Assembly: GCF_001687565.2 (NCBI RefSeq)
Contig: NZ_CP016534.2
Location: 3,228,501 to 3,292,500 of the forward strand
Direction: 5' to 3'
Length of the DNA stretch: 64,000 nt
From: Planococcus antarcticus DSM 14505
Lineage (GTDB): Bacteria > Bacillota > Bacilli > Bacillales_A > Planococcaceae
Below, in pieces: positions 1 to 8,535 of the stretch; the stretch's first letter is position 1; each line of letters starts with the position of its first letter. Below the pieces are notes generated by a model, which worked only from the letters and a program-made list of their open reading frames with translations, was not told where the DNA came from and searched no databases. The translations under genes were made by a program, and so were the position numbers.

Positions 1-911
1 GTTCCATCGACATAATCCGTCAGCTGTTCTAGCCAGTCTTCACCTTCGTTATAAACGGCAATCAAAGCAGCAATCGCAAAAGGAGATGCCAACTGCATGC
101 CCATTTCAGTGGCGAATTTGGTCCGCAACTCTTCATCAGAGATGATGACATTGGTACAATGCAAACCGGCAACATTGAAAGTTTTATTGATGGCCGTGCA
201 CGTGATGAGGTGATCGGTGTGGTCGGCTATTTTAGCCATTGGAATAAACTCTTTTCCGCGGCGGAGTAAATCGCCATGAATTTCATCAGCTACAATTAAT
301 ACATTGTTTTCATGACAGATGGCAGCCATCTTTTTCAACTCTTCTTCGTTGAAAACTCTGCCTGTCGGGTTATGCGGATGGCACAAGATGAACATTGTCG
401 TATGGTCATCCTTTGCTTTAGCTTCAAAATCTTCAAAATCGATTGAGTAATAGCCATCGCCGTCTATTACTAGCGCGTTATTCACCACTTTCCGGCCATT
501 CCCTTCAATTACCGAAGTGAAAGGAGGATATACAGGGCGTTGGATGATGATGCCTTCTTCGGGATTTGTAAAAGCCTTAACAGCAATATTCAGTGCATGA
601 ACTGTTCCGGGACTGTAGACGATCTGCTCTTTTTCTACTTTCCAGCCATGCCGATTTTGCAGCCACGACTGGATGGCATCAAAATACTCATCCGGAAAAA
701 CCGAGTAACCGTAAATCCGATGATCCACTGTTTTGTGCAAAGCTTCAACTAATGGTTGGGGAACCGGCAAATCCATATCGGCAGTAAATAAAGGAATCGT
801 GTCTTCATCATATCTTTCAGTCAGTCCGAATTGCTTGATCAGTTCTCCACCATCCCACTTCATGGAGTAAGTGCCTCTTCTGTTGACAATTTCATCGAAA
901 TTATATTTCAT
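1..911 (-). CDS. PatB/MalY-type PLP aminotransferase (cystathionine beta-lyase family), 3' end outside window
   Basis: The reading frame opens at ATG 911-909 behind a good AAAGGGAG site and runs off the window start after about 303 residues, so the C-terminus (family length about 390) is missing. Visible fold-type I PLP features are the NPTG loop at residues 181-184, the cofactor Asp in VADEIHGD (D209) and the Schiff-base lysine in the AINKTFNVAG motif (K243). The N-terminal pattern YTADMDLP/YGY is typical of MalY/PatB rather than of AspC-type aminotransferases. Members cleave C-S bonds of cystathionine or cysteine conjugates, releasing a thiol or sulfide, pyruvate and ammonia. The sulfur genes a few kilobases away make a sulfur-amino-acid role plausible, but the exact substrate cannot be read from sequence. 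Confidence 0.88.
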   Translation of the reverse strand, partial: MKYNFDEIVNRRGTYSMKWDGGELIKQFGLTERYDEDTIPLFTADMDLPVPQPLVEALHKTVDHRIYGYSVFPDEYFDAIQSWLQNRHGWKVEKEQIVYSPGTVHALNIAVKAFTNPEEGIIIQRPVYPPFTSVIEGNGRKVVNNALVIDGDGYYSIDFEDFEAKAKDDHTTMFILCHPHNPTGRVFNEEELKKMAAICHENNVLIVADEIHGDLLRRGKEFIPMAKIADHTDHLITCTAINKTFNVAGLHCTNVIISDEELRTKFATEMGMQLASPFAIAALIAVYNEGEDWLEQLTDYVDG

Positions 912-957
912 ACGAAACTCCCTTTCCTGCAGATTTTTTACTTTGCCGTTAGTATTC

Positions 958-987
958 ATTATCAAAGAAAGACCCGAACCATTGCAA
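958..987 (-). promoter_or_regulatory. Candidate SigA promoter for the PatB/MalY gene
   Basis: On the minus strand, TTGCAA (982-987) and GATAAT (958-963) are separated by 18 bases. They lie about 50 bases upstream of the start codon. This is a reasonable vegetative promoter by pattern only. Confidence 0.45.
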
Positions 988-1230
988 CCAAACAAGCTTT
1001 TGGATTCCTGCCTTTCTTTATATGTCGAACTAATGATTCTTGTCTGCTTATATTCCATAAGATACCAGTAAAGTTTAACGTTTTTTGTTTTCAATAAACT
1101 AAATCAGTGCCGATGCACCCAGTGACTAAGCGAGATTACGAGCCGAGTGGTCTTCTCAACTCATAGCGGAAGCCATACCTGGCGTAGTATCGAAAAGCCG
1201 GTGTCTTTAGTCTAACTTATTATAAAAAAA
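988..1230. other. Intergenic stretch between topB and the PatB/MalY gene
   Basis: Apart from the candidate promoter at 958-987 I find no supported gene here. The 1100-1215 part is GC-richer than its surroundings and could be a decayed intergenic repeat, but I could not align it convincingly with the repeat families elsewhere in the window. Confidence 0.4.
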
Positions 1231-3339
1231 TCAAAATTCCATCTTTAATTTACCGTCTTCCAACACCAGTTTGGCATTGAACTTCTTGCCATTTTTCGAA
1301 ACAAAGCCTTTAATAACTGGTGTCTTTCCTTTTGTGCATAAGTATTCGATTTGCTTGGCCGTCAATCGTTTTTTCAGAAAAGTGGCAGGAAAGGATTGTT
1401 TGCAGCCATTGGCGTGTTCAGTGCAATTGTAAGAGCCTCTTCGAGATACAATCATGCCGGTTTTACACCTTGGGCAAAGGGCAATCTCATCTTTGGCATC
1501 AGGTGTCGCCATTTGTTCCGGCAATCCATTTTTCAGCATTTGCCCCGGTACCTCGTCGAGTAGCTTTTGGATAAACTTGCCGATGGTTGCTAAGAACACT
1601 TCAGCTGAACCTTCGCCTTTACCTATTTTCTTCAAATAAGTCTCCCATTTGGCAGTCATTGACGGACTCGACAATAAATTGCCTTCGATGGATTGACAGA
1701 GAATACGACCTTTTCCCGTGATTGAAACGATATTTTTAGTAACTGAAATGTATTCATGGCGTTTGATTGTTTCAATGATGCCACTTCTCGTCGCTTCCGT
1801 TCCAAGTCCTTCAATTTCCTTAAGGATTTCAGTATCCTCTACATCTTCTGCAAACTTTCCGCAAGTTTTCATCATGGCGATCAGCTGTCCTTCGGTATAC
1901 GGCTTTGGCGCTGTTGTCATGCTTTCTTTTATATCGACCTTACTTTTTACTCGTTCCCCTTCATGCAGCGCTGGAAGAGACGGTTCTTCTTTCGCTTCTT
2001 TGCTGACAAGAAATAGCCCTTTCCAGCCTTTTTCAAGTTCGGTTTTACCGGTTGTGAAAAAAGCCAAACCTTTAACATCTGTCGTCACTTTCGTTTCAGC
2101 ATAGCGGTAATCTTTATGGAACATGGTTAATGTCGTACGCAAAACTTCTTCGTATAAATTGCGTTCGTCTTTTGCCAGGCCTTCTAGTTTTCTCGTTGTC
2201 GGTATGGTTTTCGTTGGAATGATGGCATAATGTTCTTGGACTTTGGAACTGTCGACAAACCGTTTTTTCGGTACTTTTGAAGCTATGGGAAATGGCGCAT
2301 CGATCAGCAGTTGGTATTTTTCAACCTGCCCTGCCAAATAACTAAACTCACCTGGCGTAATGTGCTGCGTATCGGTTCTTGGGTAGCTGACAAGCTTTTT
2401 TTCATACAATCCCTGCATGACAGACAACACCTTCGCTGGACTGTATTTCCACTTCCGGTTAGCTGCTGCCTGCAAAGTCGATAAGGAGTGCAGCTGTGGC
2501 GGTGGTGTGCGTTTTTCTGTGGTCTTCACATGCGTCACGATGCCTTCTTCTTTAGCGGAAACCGCGTGTTTTGCCAACAGTTCTTCCGCTTCTTTCCGCT
2601 CTTTTGCCCTTAGCTTCACTTTTCCTTTGTAGCGTCCTTTTTCCGCATCAAAAATGCCTTCAATTTCATAAAAAGGTTCTGGAACAAATGCTTCAATTTC
2701 TTTTTCGCGCTGATAGATTAGAAAAACGGTCGGTGTTTGTACTCTTCCGATAGCAAAAACTTCTTGTATGCCTTTTTCTTGGAGCAATAGGGAATACAAA
2801 CGGGAACCATTCATCCCAACGAGCCAATCGCTAATTTGACGGGCTTTTGCTTCTTGGTACAATAACAAATCCTGTCGATTGTCACGCAGTTCCTGAAAAC
2901 CTTTTCTAACTTCATCAGCTTCTAGTGAGTTGATCCACAATCGCTGAATTTTCTTGTTTTTGGCACCCGTATGGTAGTAGATGCTATAGAATATATTGGA
3001 TCCTTCCCGGTCCACATCACAGGCGTTGATGACCGTATCGGTCTGAAAAATCAATTTCTTGATAATGCCAAATTGCTGTGCCTTGCCTCTTGCCACTTGA
3101 AACTGATAGCTATCCGGCAAAATCGGTAGCGCTGCCAGTGACCATTTACCCCATTTCGGGTCATAAGCCTTCGGTTCTTTTAATTCCACGAGATGGCCGA
3201 TTCCCCATGTGATATAGGCACCTTCTGGAAAAATCGCATCGGGTGCGACTTCAATATAGCCATCACGTTTCGTGGTTTTGAACGCTTCAGCGTAGGCCTT
3301 GGCTTGGCTTGGCTTTTCAGCGACTATCACTGGTTTCAT
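1231..3339 (-). CDS. topB: DNA topoisomerase III
   Basis: A 702-residue type IA topoisomerase, close to the usual Bacillus TopB length (about 727). The TOPRIM domain is N-terminal, with catalytic E8 in VAEKPSQA and the acidic DVDREG motif (D108, D110, E112). The transesterification tyrosine lies in VSYPRTDT (Y319). A C-terminal zinc-ribbon-like segment starts with CPRCKTG. The enzyme relaxes negative supercoils and decatenates DNA through a transient 5'-phosphotyrosine link; in many bacteria it works with RecQ, which is also present at 61.3-63.1 kb though not adjacent. The start ATG follows AAAGGAAG. It is transcribed toward the PatB/MalY gene, but the 319-base gap argues against tight coupling. 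Confidence 0.97.
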   Translation of the reverse strand: MKPVIVAEKPSQAKAYAEAFKTTKRDGYIEVAPDAIFPEGAYITWGIGHLVELKEPKAYDPKWGKWSLAALPILPDSYQFQVARGKAQQFGIIKKLIFQTDTVINACDVDREGSNIFYSIYYHTGAKNKKIQRLWINSLEADEVRKGFQELRDNRQDLLLYQEAKARQISDWLVGMNGSRLYSLLLQEKGIQEVFAIGRVQTPTVFLIYQREKEIEAFVPEPFYEIEGIFDAEKGRYKGKVKLRAKERKEAEELLAKHAVSAKEEGIVTHVKTTEKRTPPPQLHSLSTLQAAANRKWKYSPAKVLSVMQGLYEKKLVSYPRTDTQHITPGEFSYLAGQVEKYQLLIDAPFPIASKVPKKRFVDSSKVQEHYAIIPTKTIPTTRKLEGLAKDERNLYEEVLRTTLTMFHKDYRYAETKVTTDVKGLAFFTTGKTELEKGWKGLFLVSKEAKEEPSLPALHEGERVKSKVDIKESMTTAPKPYTEGQLIAMMKTCGKFAEDVEDTEILKEIEGLGTEATRSGIIETIKRHEYISVTKNIVSITGKGRILCQSIEGNLLSSPSMTAKWETYLKKIGKGEGSAEVFLATIGKFIQKLLDEVPGQMLKNGLPEQMATPDAKDEIALCPRCKTGMIVSRRGSYNCTEHANGCKQSFPATFLKKRLTAKQIEYLCTKGKTPVIKGFVSKNGKKFNAKLVLEDGKLKMEF

Positions 3340-3476
3340 GCGCTTCTTCCTTTCCTTTCGTTGCTACTCTTATTGTACTCCTTCAGCCAAAGATTCAAAG
3401 CAAAAAGACAATTCTCTGTATATTGGGGTATAGTAGTTTTTATAGGAAGAAGACAAAGAAAAAGGAGTCGTTCACA

Positions 3477-4154
3477 ATGAACAACAAAACTGCTCTACTG
3501 GCAGGAGCAAGCGGACTGGTCGGCAACGAATTGCTCCATATCCTTTTAGACAGCCCCTATTACAGCCGGGTGAAAATCCTGGTTCGCCGTCCACTGGACA
3601 TGGCACATGAAAAACTCGAACAGGTGGTCACCGATTTCGATAAGCTGGATCATTACGCCCACCACTTTGACGTTGACGATGTCTTTTGTTGTCTCGGCAC
3701 CACTATCAAAAAAGCTGGATCACAGGATGCATTCAAAAAAGTCGATTATGAATATCCTCTGAAAATGGCTGAAATGGCAAAGTTGCAACAAGTGAAGAAA
3801 TTTCTGATTATTACGGCACTTGGCGCGGACGCTGAATCAAAAGTCTTTTACAGCCGCACTAAAGGACAACTGCAGGTACGCCTGAAGAAAACCAGATTGA
3901 CTGCGTTGCATGTATTCCAGCCCTCTTTGCTGCTTGGAGAACGCCAGGAATTTCGCTTAGGCGAAAAAGCCGCCACTGTCCTAAGTCCGATCATCAGCAA
4001 ATTGCTACAGGGAAAGATGAAAAAATACAAGCCTGTTGAAGCGAGAGATGTCGCATTGGCGATGTATGAAGTCGCTCAGATTGAACGGACCGGCAACTAC
4101 ACCTACCCATCGGACCGAATCGAAATAATAAGTGCTCAAAGCGCTGACAGATAA
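3477..4154 (+). CDS. NAD(P)-binding Rossmann protein (atypical SDR, TIP30/YwnB-like)
   Basis: A 225-residue protein with an N-terminal dinucleotide-binding motif, AGASGLVGNELL (residues 8-19), and a YSRTK (YxxxK-like) segment, as in atypical short-chain dehydrogenases of the TIP30/HTATIP2 type. The ATG at 3477 was chosen because AAAGGAG ends nine bases upstream, although the frame stays open further upstream. It is monocistronic, divergent from topB and closed by a strong bidirectional hairpin. The family reduces or senses diverse substrates, so no specific reaction can be assigned. Confidence 0.85.
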   Translation: MNNKTALLAGASGLVGNELLHILLDSPYYSRVKILVRRPLDMAHEKLEQVVTDFDKLDHYAHHFDVDDVFCCLGTTIKKAGSQDAFKKVDYEYPLKMAEMAKLQQVKKFLIITALGADAESKVFYSRTKGQLQVRLKKTRLTALHVFQPSLLLGERQEFRLGEKAATVLSPIISKLLQGKMKKYKPVEARDVALAMYEVAQIERTGNYTYPSDRIEIISAQSADR

Positions 4155-4192
4155 AAAGAGAGAACGCCTTTTAAAAGGCACCCTCTCTTTTT
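4153..4192. terminator. Bidirectional Rho-independent terminator
   Basis: AAAAAGAGAG and its complement CTCTCTTTTT, with an inner GCCTTTTAAAAGGC arm, form a hairpin between convergent genes with A and T tracts on both sides. It can serve both the Rossmann gene (+) and the TauE gene (-). Confidence 0.85.
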
Positions 4193-4195
4193 GCA

Positions 4196-4972
4196 TTAAA
4201 GAATATCTGTCCAGATTTTAATGGCTGTTCCTAAAATTAGTAAAGCCAAAATCCATTGCAGATATTTCGTGTTCATTTTTTGCCCCAGCTTCGCTCCAAG
4301 AGGAGCTGCAAGTATACTTGCGACAATCATTACTGCTGCCGGACCGTATAAGATCTGATCTGTAACAATTTTTCCGATTGTCGCACCGATGGACGACAAA
4401 AATGTGATAGCAAGTGAAGTCGCAATGGTCATCCGGGTTGGGATTTTCAACACAATCAGCATGATCGGCACCAGAATAAAGGCACCTGCTGCTCCAACGA
4501 TTCCGGCGGCTATTCCGACAACAAAAGCCAATCCCGCTGCTAGCCATTTATTGAAGGTAACTTGATCAAGCGGAATGTCATCGACTCCTTTTTTCGGCAT
4601 GAACATCATCACAACAGCGATGGTCGCCAATACCGCATAGACAATATTGATTGCCTGCTCCGACATCAAAGTGGAGCCGAAGCCACCGATAAAGCTGCCC
4701 ACTAAAATGGCGCTGCCCATATAAGCAATCAAGGTTTTATTTAAATAACCGCTGCCACGGTATGCCCAGACACCTGCGATGGTCGCAAAAAAGACCTGAA
4801 TTGCACTGATGCCTGATACTTCATGGGCACTGAAAGCCGTATACCCGAGCATTACCGGTATATAAAGTAGCATCGGATACTTGATGATTGATCCGCCAAT
4901 CCCCACCATTCCCGAAATGAAGGATCCTACAAATCCGATGATGAAAATAACAATGATAAAATCCAAGCTCAT
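4196..4972 (-). CDS. TauE/SafE-family sulfite/sulfur-anion exporter (YrkJ-like)
   Basis: A 258-residue integral membrane protein with about seven to eight hydrophobic segments and the duplicated glycine-rich motif of the TauE/SafE family ([17 protein letters not shown] at residues 12-28, and a second repeat near [13 protein letters not shown]). Members export sulfite, sulfoacetate or related sulfur anions. It is the last gene of the CstR-controlled sulfur operon, matching the position of yrkJ in B. subtilis. Here it would remove sulfite or thiosulfate made when persulfides are oxidised. The ATG follows an AGGAAGGTG site. Confidence 0.9.
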   Translation of the reverse strand: MSLDFIIVIFIIGFVGSFISGMVGIGGSIIKYPMLLYIPVMLGYTAFSAHEVSGISAIQVFFATIAGVWAYRGSGYLNKTLIAYMGSAILVGSFIGGFGSTLMSEQAINIVYAVLATIAVVMMFMPKKGVDDIPLDQVTFNKWLAAGLAFVVGIAAGIVGAAGAFILVPIMLIVLKIPTRMTIATSLAITFLSSIGATIGKIVTDQILYGPAAVMIVASILAAPLGAKLGQKMNTKYLQWILALLILGTAIKIWTDIL

Positions 4973-5031
4973 TTTATTTCACCTTCCTAAAAGAGAAAAG
5001 GGCATCACGGCGATACCCTTTGATCCAACTC

Positions 5032-5259
5032 TTAGCCTTTCTTTATCCAGAATGTAAAGACATCCCCGGTTTCCTGTGAATCCAACAGCTCATGGCCACC
5101 GGATTTTGCCCATGCAGCCAAATCTGCTTTCGCACCTTTGTCGGTTGCCAGGATTTCAAGAACCTGTCCAATTTCCATTTCCTTCATTTCTTTTCTTGTT
5201 TTTACGATCGGCATCGGGCATGCCAACCCTTTTGCATCCAATACTTTATCTGCGTTCAT
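5032..5259 (-). CDS. TusA-family sulfur carrier protein (YrkI-like)
   Basis: A 75-residue TusA/SirA-fold protein with the LACPMP motif carrying the persulfide-bearing Cys14. The start at 5259 is set by AAAGGAGAG; longer in-frame starts upstream run into non-coding repeat sequence. TusA proteins pass sulfane sulfur from rhodaneses or desulfurases to acceptors. In B. subtilis the equivalent small TusA (YrkI) sits between the MBL-rhodanese protein and the permease, exactly as here. A MITE-like element lies just upstream, inside the presumed operon. Confidence 0.92.
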   Translation of the reverse strand: MNADKVLDAKGLACPMPIVKTRKEMKEMEIGQVLEILATDKGAKADLAAWAKSGGHELLDSQETGDVFTFWIKKG

Positions 5260-5286
5260 CAAAATCTCTCCTTTGGGTTGTCTATT

Positions 5287-5431
5287 ATATATATTGAAAT
5301 GATTATTTATTATTCTCCTGTGAATATTCCGCAAACCAGCTCCGCTTTCGGGTCCAAAGCGTCCGTCTGGAGCACTTTCTTCGTTTCCTCCCTCTAACTT
5401 AGTTGAAATAACACCTCGTTCAACTTATATC
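5287..5431. repeat. MITE-like element, copy 1 (inside sulfur operon)
   Basis: This stretch between the MBL-rhodanese and TusA genes shares ordered blocks with 25954-26086: a TATATA-TTGAA left end, GTGAATATTC, CCGCAAA-CAGCTCCGCTT, and a right end GTTCAACTTATATC. The right end is complementary to the left end of the other copy. Its own left arm is degraded. Confidence 0.55.
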
Positions 5432-5437
5432 TTTTAC

Positions 5438-6565
5438 TTAACGTACTGCACAGCGATTTGGTCCGATTTCCATTTCACGCTGCACTTCTTCATCCGGTAC
5501 GATTTTCCCCATATTTGTTTTGCGGATATCTTGATATGCATTGGGCTGCGGCGGCAAATTCTTTGTGACCATGTCGCGGAATTCCTGCTCGTCTGCAATA
5601 TTCAGTCCGTGGTTTTCCTTGAACAGGTCCCCAAGTTTTTTAGCGACACTGCCATCTTCGTTCAACTCTTCGATGATCATGAAATGAGCTGGAAGAACGA
5701 CAAGCTCATCTGCTAATTCCTGATAGCGCTTGTAAAGGGATTCTCTTAAATCGCCTACCCAGTCATCCGCGAGACCTGCAAGATCCGGTCGCCCAATGGA
5801 GTCGATAAACAAAATATCGCCGGTCATCAAATAGCGCTGATCCACGATAAATGACGTAGAGCCGATTGTATGCCCAGGTGAATAAAGAGCTTCAATTTCA
5901 ATTTCTGAGCTTCCGATTGCTACTTCCAAGCCATTTTCCAGAGCTGCGTATTCAAATGCGACATCTTCTGCATCTTTTGGCGGTAAATAATAGCTTGCGC
6001 CCGTCGCTTCTGCAATCGCACGCCCTCCTGAAATGTGATCAGCATGCAAATGCGTATCAAACACATGCTTGATTGTTGCGCCTTTTTCCTGCGCGAAGTC
6101 CAAGAAGATATCTGCCATGCGGGTTGCATCAATAACAGCGGCTTCCCCATCAGAGATGGCCATATAGGAAAGACATCCCTTGCCGAGACGGACAAACTGA
6201 TATAATTCGCCGCCGCCCTGCAATTCACCGACTTTTACTGGTTCCAGATGCTCACTCCAAGATTTCATGCCACCTTCAAGATAAGCTGCATGAATACCTT
6301 CTTCGGATAGCATTTCTGCTACCATGACAGACGACCCTTCTTTTGCACAGACCACTAAGATATCTCTGTCTGTTGGCAATTCTGAAACCACTTCTTCGAC
6401 GCCGTCCAATAAATCGAAATAAGGAGTATTCAAATAGTGGATATTGCCACCTTCGATTTTCCAATCTGCGAAGGCTTCACCATTTCGTACATCTAAGATG
6501 AACAACGGCTGGTTATTTACTACTTTTTTTGCTACTTCACTTGCCTTCATTGCTTTTACAATCAT
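5438..6565 (-). CDS. Rhodanese-MBL fusion, persulfide dioxygenase-like (YrkH/CstB-related)
   Basis: A 375-residue two-domain protein. Residues 1-108 form a rhodanese domain with active-site loop CAKEGSS (C73). Residues 115-340 form a metallo-beta-lactamase fold with iron ligands in THLHADH (H172, H174, D176, H177), H232 in SPGHT, D250 in MTGD and a later PAHF histidine. ETHE1/CstB-type enzymes oxidise low-molecular-weight persulfides to sulfite or thiosulfate with O2. The domain order (rhodanese first) is that of B. subtilis YrkH and the reverse of the usual ETHE1-rhodanese fusion. It belongs to the CstR-like operon. The start ATG uses GGAGG ten bases upstream, and that site overlaps a possible operator. 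Confidence 0.92.
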   Translation of the reverse strand: MIVKAMKASEVAKKVVNNQPLFILDVRNGEAFADWKIEGGNIHYLNTPYFDLLDGVEEVVSELPTDRDILVVCAKEGSSVMVAEMLSEEGIHAAYLEGGMKSWSEHLEPVKVGELQGGGELYQFVRLGKGCLSYMAISDGEAAVIDATRMADIFLDFAQEKGATIKHVFDTHLHADHISGGRAIAEATGASYYLPPKDAEDVAFEYAALENGLEVAIGSSEIEIEALYSPGHTIGSTSFIVDQRYLMTGDILFIDSIGRPDLAGLADDWVGDLRESLYKRYQELADELVVLPAHFMIIEELNEDGSVAKKLGDLFKENHGLNIADEQEFRDMVTKNLPPQPNAYQDIRKTNMGKIVPDEEVQREMEIGPNRCAVR

Positions 6566-6573
6566 TCCTAAAT

Positions 6574-6587
6574 TACCTCCAGGGGTA
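6574..6587. promoter_or_regulatory. Possible internal CstR-like operator overlapping the ribosome binding site
   Basis: TACCT-CCAG-GGGTA differs by one base from the TACCC-N4-GGGTA palindromes at the other sulfur promoters. It lies just upstream of the MBL-rhodanese gene and contains its GGAGG site on the minus strand, so part of the match is forced by the ribosome binding site. Confidence 0.4.
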
Positions 6588-6604
6588 TATATTTTAAAAA
6601 TTTT

Positions 6605-7162
6605 TTACTCCGTTTTCTCTGTCCACTCGTTCATACCTGGTACTACATTATATAGGCTATCAAAACCATTTTTGGCCATTATATCTCCTGCTATGCCGCT
6701 TCTTCTACCAGAATGACAAATGATATAAATCGTGTCTTCTTTTTTCAATTCATCCATTCGCGTTTCTACTTCACTTAAGGGGATGTGGACTGCGCCAAGA
6801 ATATGAGCTTCCTCGAATTCATCTTTTTCGCGGACATCCAAAATCGTTATCGCTTCACCGCTTTCAACTTTCCGAGTGAAATCTGTCAATGAAATTTCAG
6901 GTATTGTAATCGTTTCTTCAGGAGCTCCTGCTCCATCTTTGCGGAGAAAATGACGCAACACATCTCCTTCAGTTTCAGTTCCGATATATTGATGCCCTGA
7001 ACTTTTTGCCCATGCTTGAAAATCGGCCGTAGAACCTTTATCCGTTGCTTGAATTTCTAATACTTTACCTGAATCCATGCTTTTCATCGTCTTTTTCGCT
7101 TTTACGATTGGCATCGGACATGCTAGTCCTTTTGCATCTAATGTTAAGTCTGTCTGTACCAT
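6605..7162 (-). CDS. TusA-rhodanese fusion protein (YrkF-like)
   Basis: A 185-residue fusion. Residues 1-75 are a TusA domain with LACPMP (C15), and residues 90-185 are a rhodanese domain with active loop CHSGRRSG (C149). This is the architecture and length of B. subtilis YrkF. A fused rhodanese and TusA should allow sulfane sulfur to be loaded on one cysteine and handed to the other within one polypeptide. It is followed closely by the MBL-rhodanese gene, in the same order as yrkF-yrkH. The ATG follows AAGGAGG. Confidence 0.93.
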   Translation of the reverse strand: MVQTDLTLDAKGLACPMPIVKAKKTMKSMDSGKVLEIQATDKGSTADFQAWAKSSGHQYIGTETEGDVLRHFLRKDGAGAPEETITIPEISLTDFTRKVESGEAITILDVREKDEFEEAHILGAVHIPLSEVETRMDELKKEDTIYIICHSGRRSGIAGDIMAKNGFDSLYNVVPGMNEWTEKTE

Positions 7163-7204
7163 TTAATTTCCTCCTTGAAAATTTACCTGTTCTTTAGCAG
7201 GCTA

Positions 7205-7501
7205 TTAGTTAGTTTGGCCGTTCCAATCCAACATTCCGCCATCCATGTTGGTGACTGTGTATCCCTGATTATCAAGAAAACGGGTAGCTTGTCCACTGCG
7301 TCCACCTGAACGGCAAACCATGATATACTCTGAAGCTTTGTCGAGTTCACTCATGCGGAATTCTAATAACCCTAACGGAATATTAATAGCGCCAGGAATT
7401 TTCCCTGCTGCAACTTCGTCTGTTTCGCGAACATCGATTAAGTGGATCGCTTGTTTACTTTCTACTAATTCTTGAACCTGCTGAGTTGTCATTGTTTTCA
7501 T
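7205..7501 (-). CDS. Single-domain rhodanese sulfurtransferase
   Basis: A 98-residue rhodanese with LIDVRE at residues 21-26 and the catalytic loop CRSGGRSG (C63). No signal peptide is visible, so it is probably cytosolic. Such proteins shuttle sulfane sulfur between thiosulfate, persulfides and carriers such as TusA. It lies 14 bases after the membrane-anchored rhodanese gene, within the CstR-like operon. Confidence 0.92.
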   Translation of the reverse strand: MKTMTTQQVQELVESKQAIHLIDVRETDEVAAGKIPGAINIPLGLLEFRMSELDKASEYIMVCRSGGRSGQATRFLDNQGYTVTNMDGGMLDWNGQTN

Positions 7502-7515
7502 AACAGATTTCTCCT

Positions 7516-7881
7516 TTATCCGCGGTAACTGCTCATGCCGCCTCTGATGTTTGTTATTGCGGTGAACCCATTCTTCTTCAATAATTGACTGGCTTTACTG
7601 CTGCGCATTCCGCTTTGACAAATGACCAGTATCTCTTTGTCTTTTGACAGTTCATTCATACGCTTTGGTAATTCATTTAAAGGGATGTTCTTAAATCCTT
7701 TAACATGATTTCCTTTAAATTCGGCGGGGGTCCGTACATCGATATACTGCTCATCTTTCTTGCTGAGCAGCGTTTTCATTTCTTCTGTAGAAATCGATTG
7801 AATTCCCTTAGCAGGTGAAGTGAACCGATAAACCAACCAAAGAACAACCACTCCAATTAAAAGCCATGTAGTCCATTCCAT
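7516..7881 (-). CDS. Membrane-anchored rhodanese
   Basis: A 121-residue protein with one N-terminal hydrophobic helix (about residues 5-20) followed by a rhodanese domain with YIDVRTPAEF and the active loop CQSGMRSS (C88). The start at 7881 was chosen because it gives the usual anchor-plus-domain layout behind AGAAGGGAAG; longer in-frame versions would overlap the DsrE gene. The helix should tether the sulfurtransferase to the membrane. It is the second gene after the dsrE-like gene in the operon. Confidence 0.9.
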   Translation of the reverse strand: MEWTTWLLIGVVVLWLVYRFTSPAKGIQSISTEEMKTLLSKKDEQYIDVRTPAEFKGNHVKGFKNIPLNELPKRMNELSKDKEILVICQSGMRSSKASQLLKKNGFTAITNIRGGMSSYRG

Positions 7882-7912
7882 GTTGCATTCTTCCCTTCTA
7901 CTCCAAATACGG

Positions 7913-8395
7913 TTAAATAAATAAGTTAACGTTGCCATCTTCCGCATCTCCGAGATAAGCAGCAACACCAGCGTATTCGATTCCATCAAGCAATTCTTCT
8001 TGTTGCAAACCAAGAAGATCCATTGTCATTGTACAGGCAATCATTTTTACATCTTGCTCTTCTGCCATCTCAATTAATTGTGGTAAAGATAGTGCATTGT
8101 GTTTTTTCATGACTTGTTTAATCATTTTAGGTCCCATTCCACCAAACTGCATATTTGATAAACCAAGTTTATCTGCGCCTCTTGGCATCATTTTCGCGAA
8201 CATAGTTTCCAGACGCCCTTTTTTCAAAGCTGGTGGGTTTTCTTTTCGTAATGCATTCAATCCCCAGAAAGTGTGGAAGATTGTCACTTCGTGATCGTAT
8301 GCCGCAGCACCGTTGGCAATAATGTAAGCTGCCATTGCCTTATCATAGTCACCGCTGAATAATACGATCGTTGTTTTCTTTTGTTCTTGTGCCAT
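7913..8395 (-). CDS. DsrE/DsrF-like sulfur-relay protein (YrkE-like)
   Basis: A 160-residue DsrE-family protein similar in size and start (KKTTIVLFSGDYDKAMAAYIIANGAAA) to B. subtilis YrkE. DsrE-fold proteins bind sulfane sulfur on a conserved cysteine; a candidate is C121 in the IACTMTMDLLG segment. It is the first gene of the operon and follows a promoter whose spacer holds a perfect CstR-like palindrome. The ATG follows TGGAGG. Partners are expected to be the TusA and rhodanese proteins encoded downstream. Confidence 0.9.
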   Translation of the reverse strand: MAQEQKKTTIVLFSGDYDKAMAAYIIANGAAAYDHEVTIFHTFWGLNALRKENPPALKKGRLETMFAKMMPRGADKLGLSNMQFGGMGPKMIKQVMKKHNALSLPQLIEMAEEQDVKMIACTMTMDLLGLQQEELLDGIEYAGVAAYLGDAEDGNVNLFI

Positions 8396-8416
8396 TGTAT
8401 TGCCTCCATTTTAAAT

Positions 8417-8430
8417 TACCCATAGGGGTA
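8417..8430. promoter_or_regulatory. CstR-like operator in the leader of the sulfur operon
   Basis: TACCC-ATAG-GGGTA lies between the promoter and the start codon of the dsrE-like gene. It has the same half-sites as the palindromes at 8482-8497 and 8851-8866. Confidence 0.7.
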
Positions 8431-8478
8431 TATTTTATTGCCAAAAAAAATAGCGGTTTATAGTGGCGCCGCACTTTC

Positions 8479-8507
8479 TTTATACCCTATAGGGTATGTT
8501 AAAGCAA
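8479..8507 (-). promoter_or_regulatory. Promoter of the sulfur operon with embedded CstR-like operator
   Basis: On the minus strand, TTGCTT (8502-8507) and TATAAA (8479-8484) are 17 bases apart. A perfect 16-base palindrome, ATACCCTATAGGGTAT (8482-8497), fills most of the spacer and reaches the -10 box, so a bound repressor would block RNA polymerase. CsoR/CstR proteins are known to bind G/C-tract palindromes of this form. Confidence 0.78.
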
Positions 8508-8535
8508 CTGTTTCTGAATGTCAAACAAAAATTTT

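Noticed and set aside
1100..1215. Possible riboswitch or T-box leader before the PatB/MalY gene
   Set aside because: I find no S-box, T-box or other conserved core, and the stretch lies well upstream of the better promoter candidate.
1718..2104. Long open frames on the plus strand inside topB (for example 128 codons)
   Set aside because: They are antisense to a well-supported topoisomerase gene, have no ribosome binding site, and show no domain pattern.
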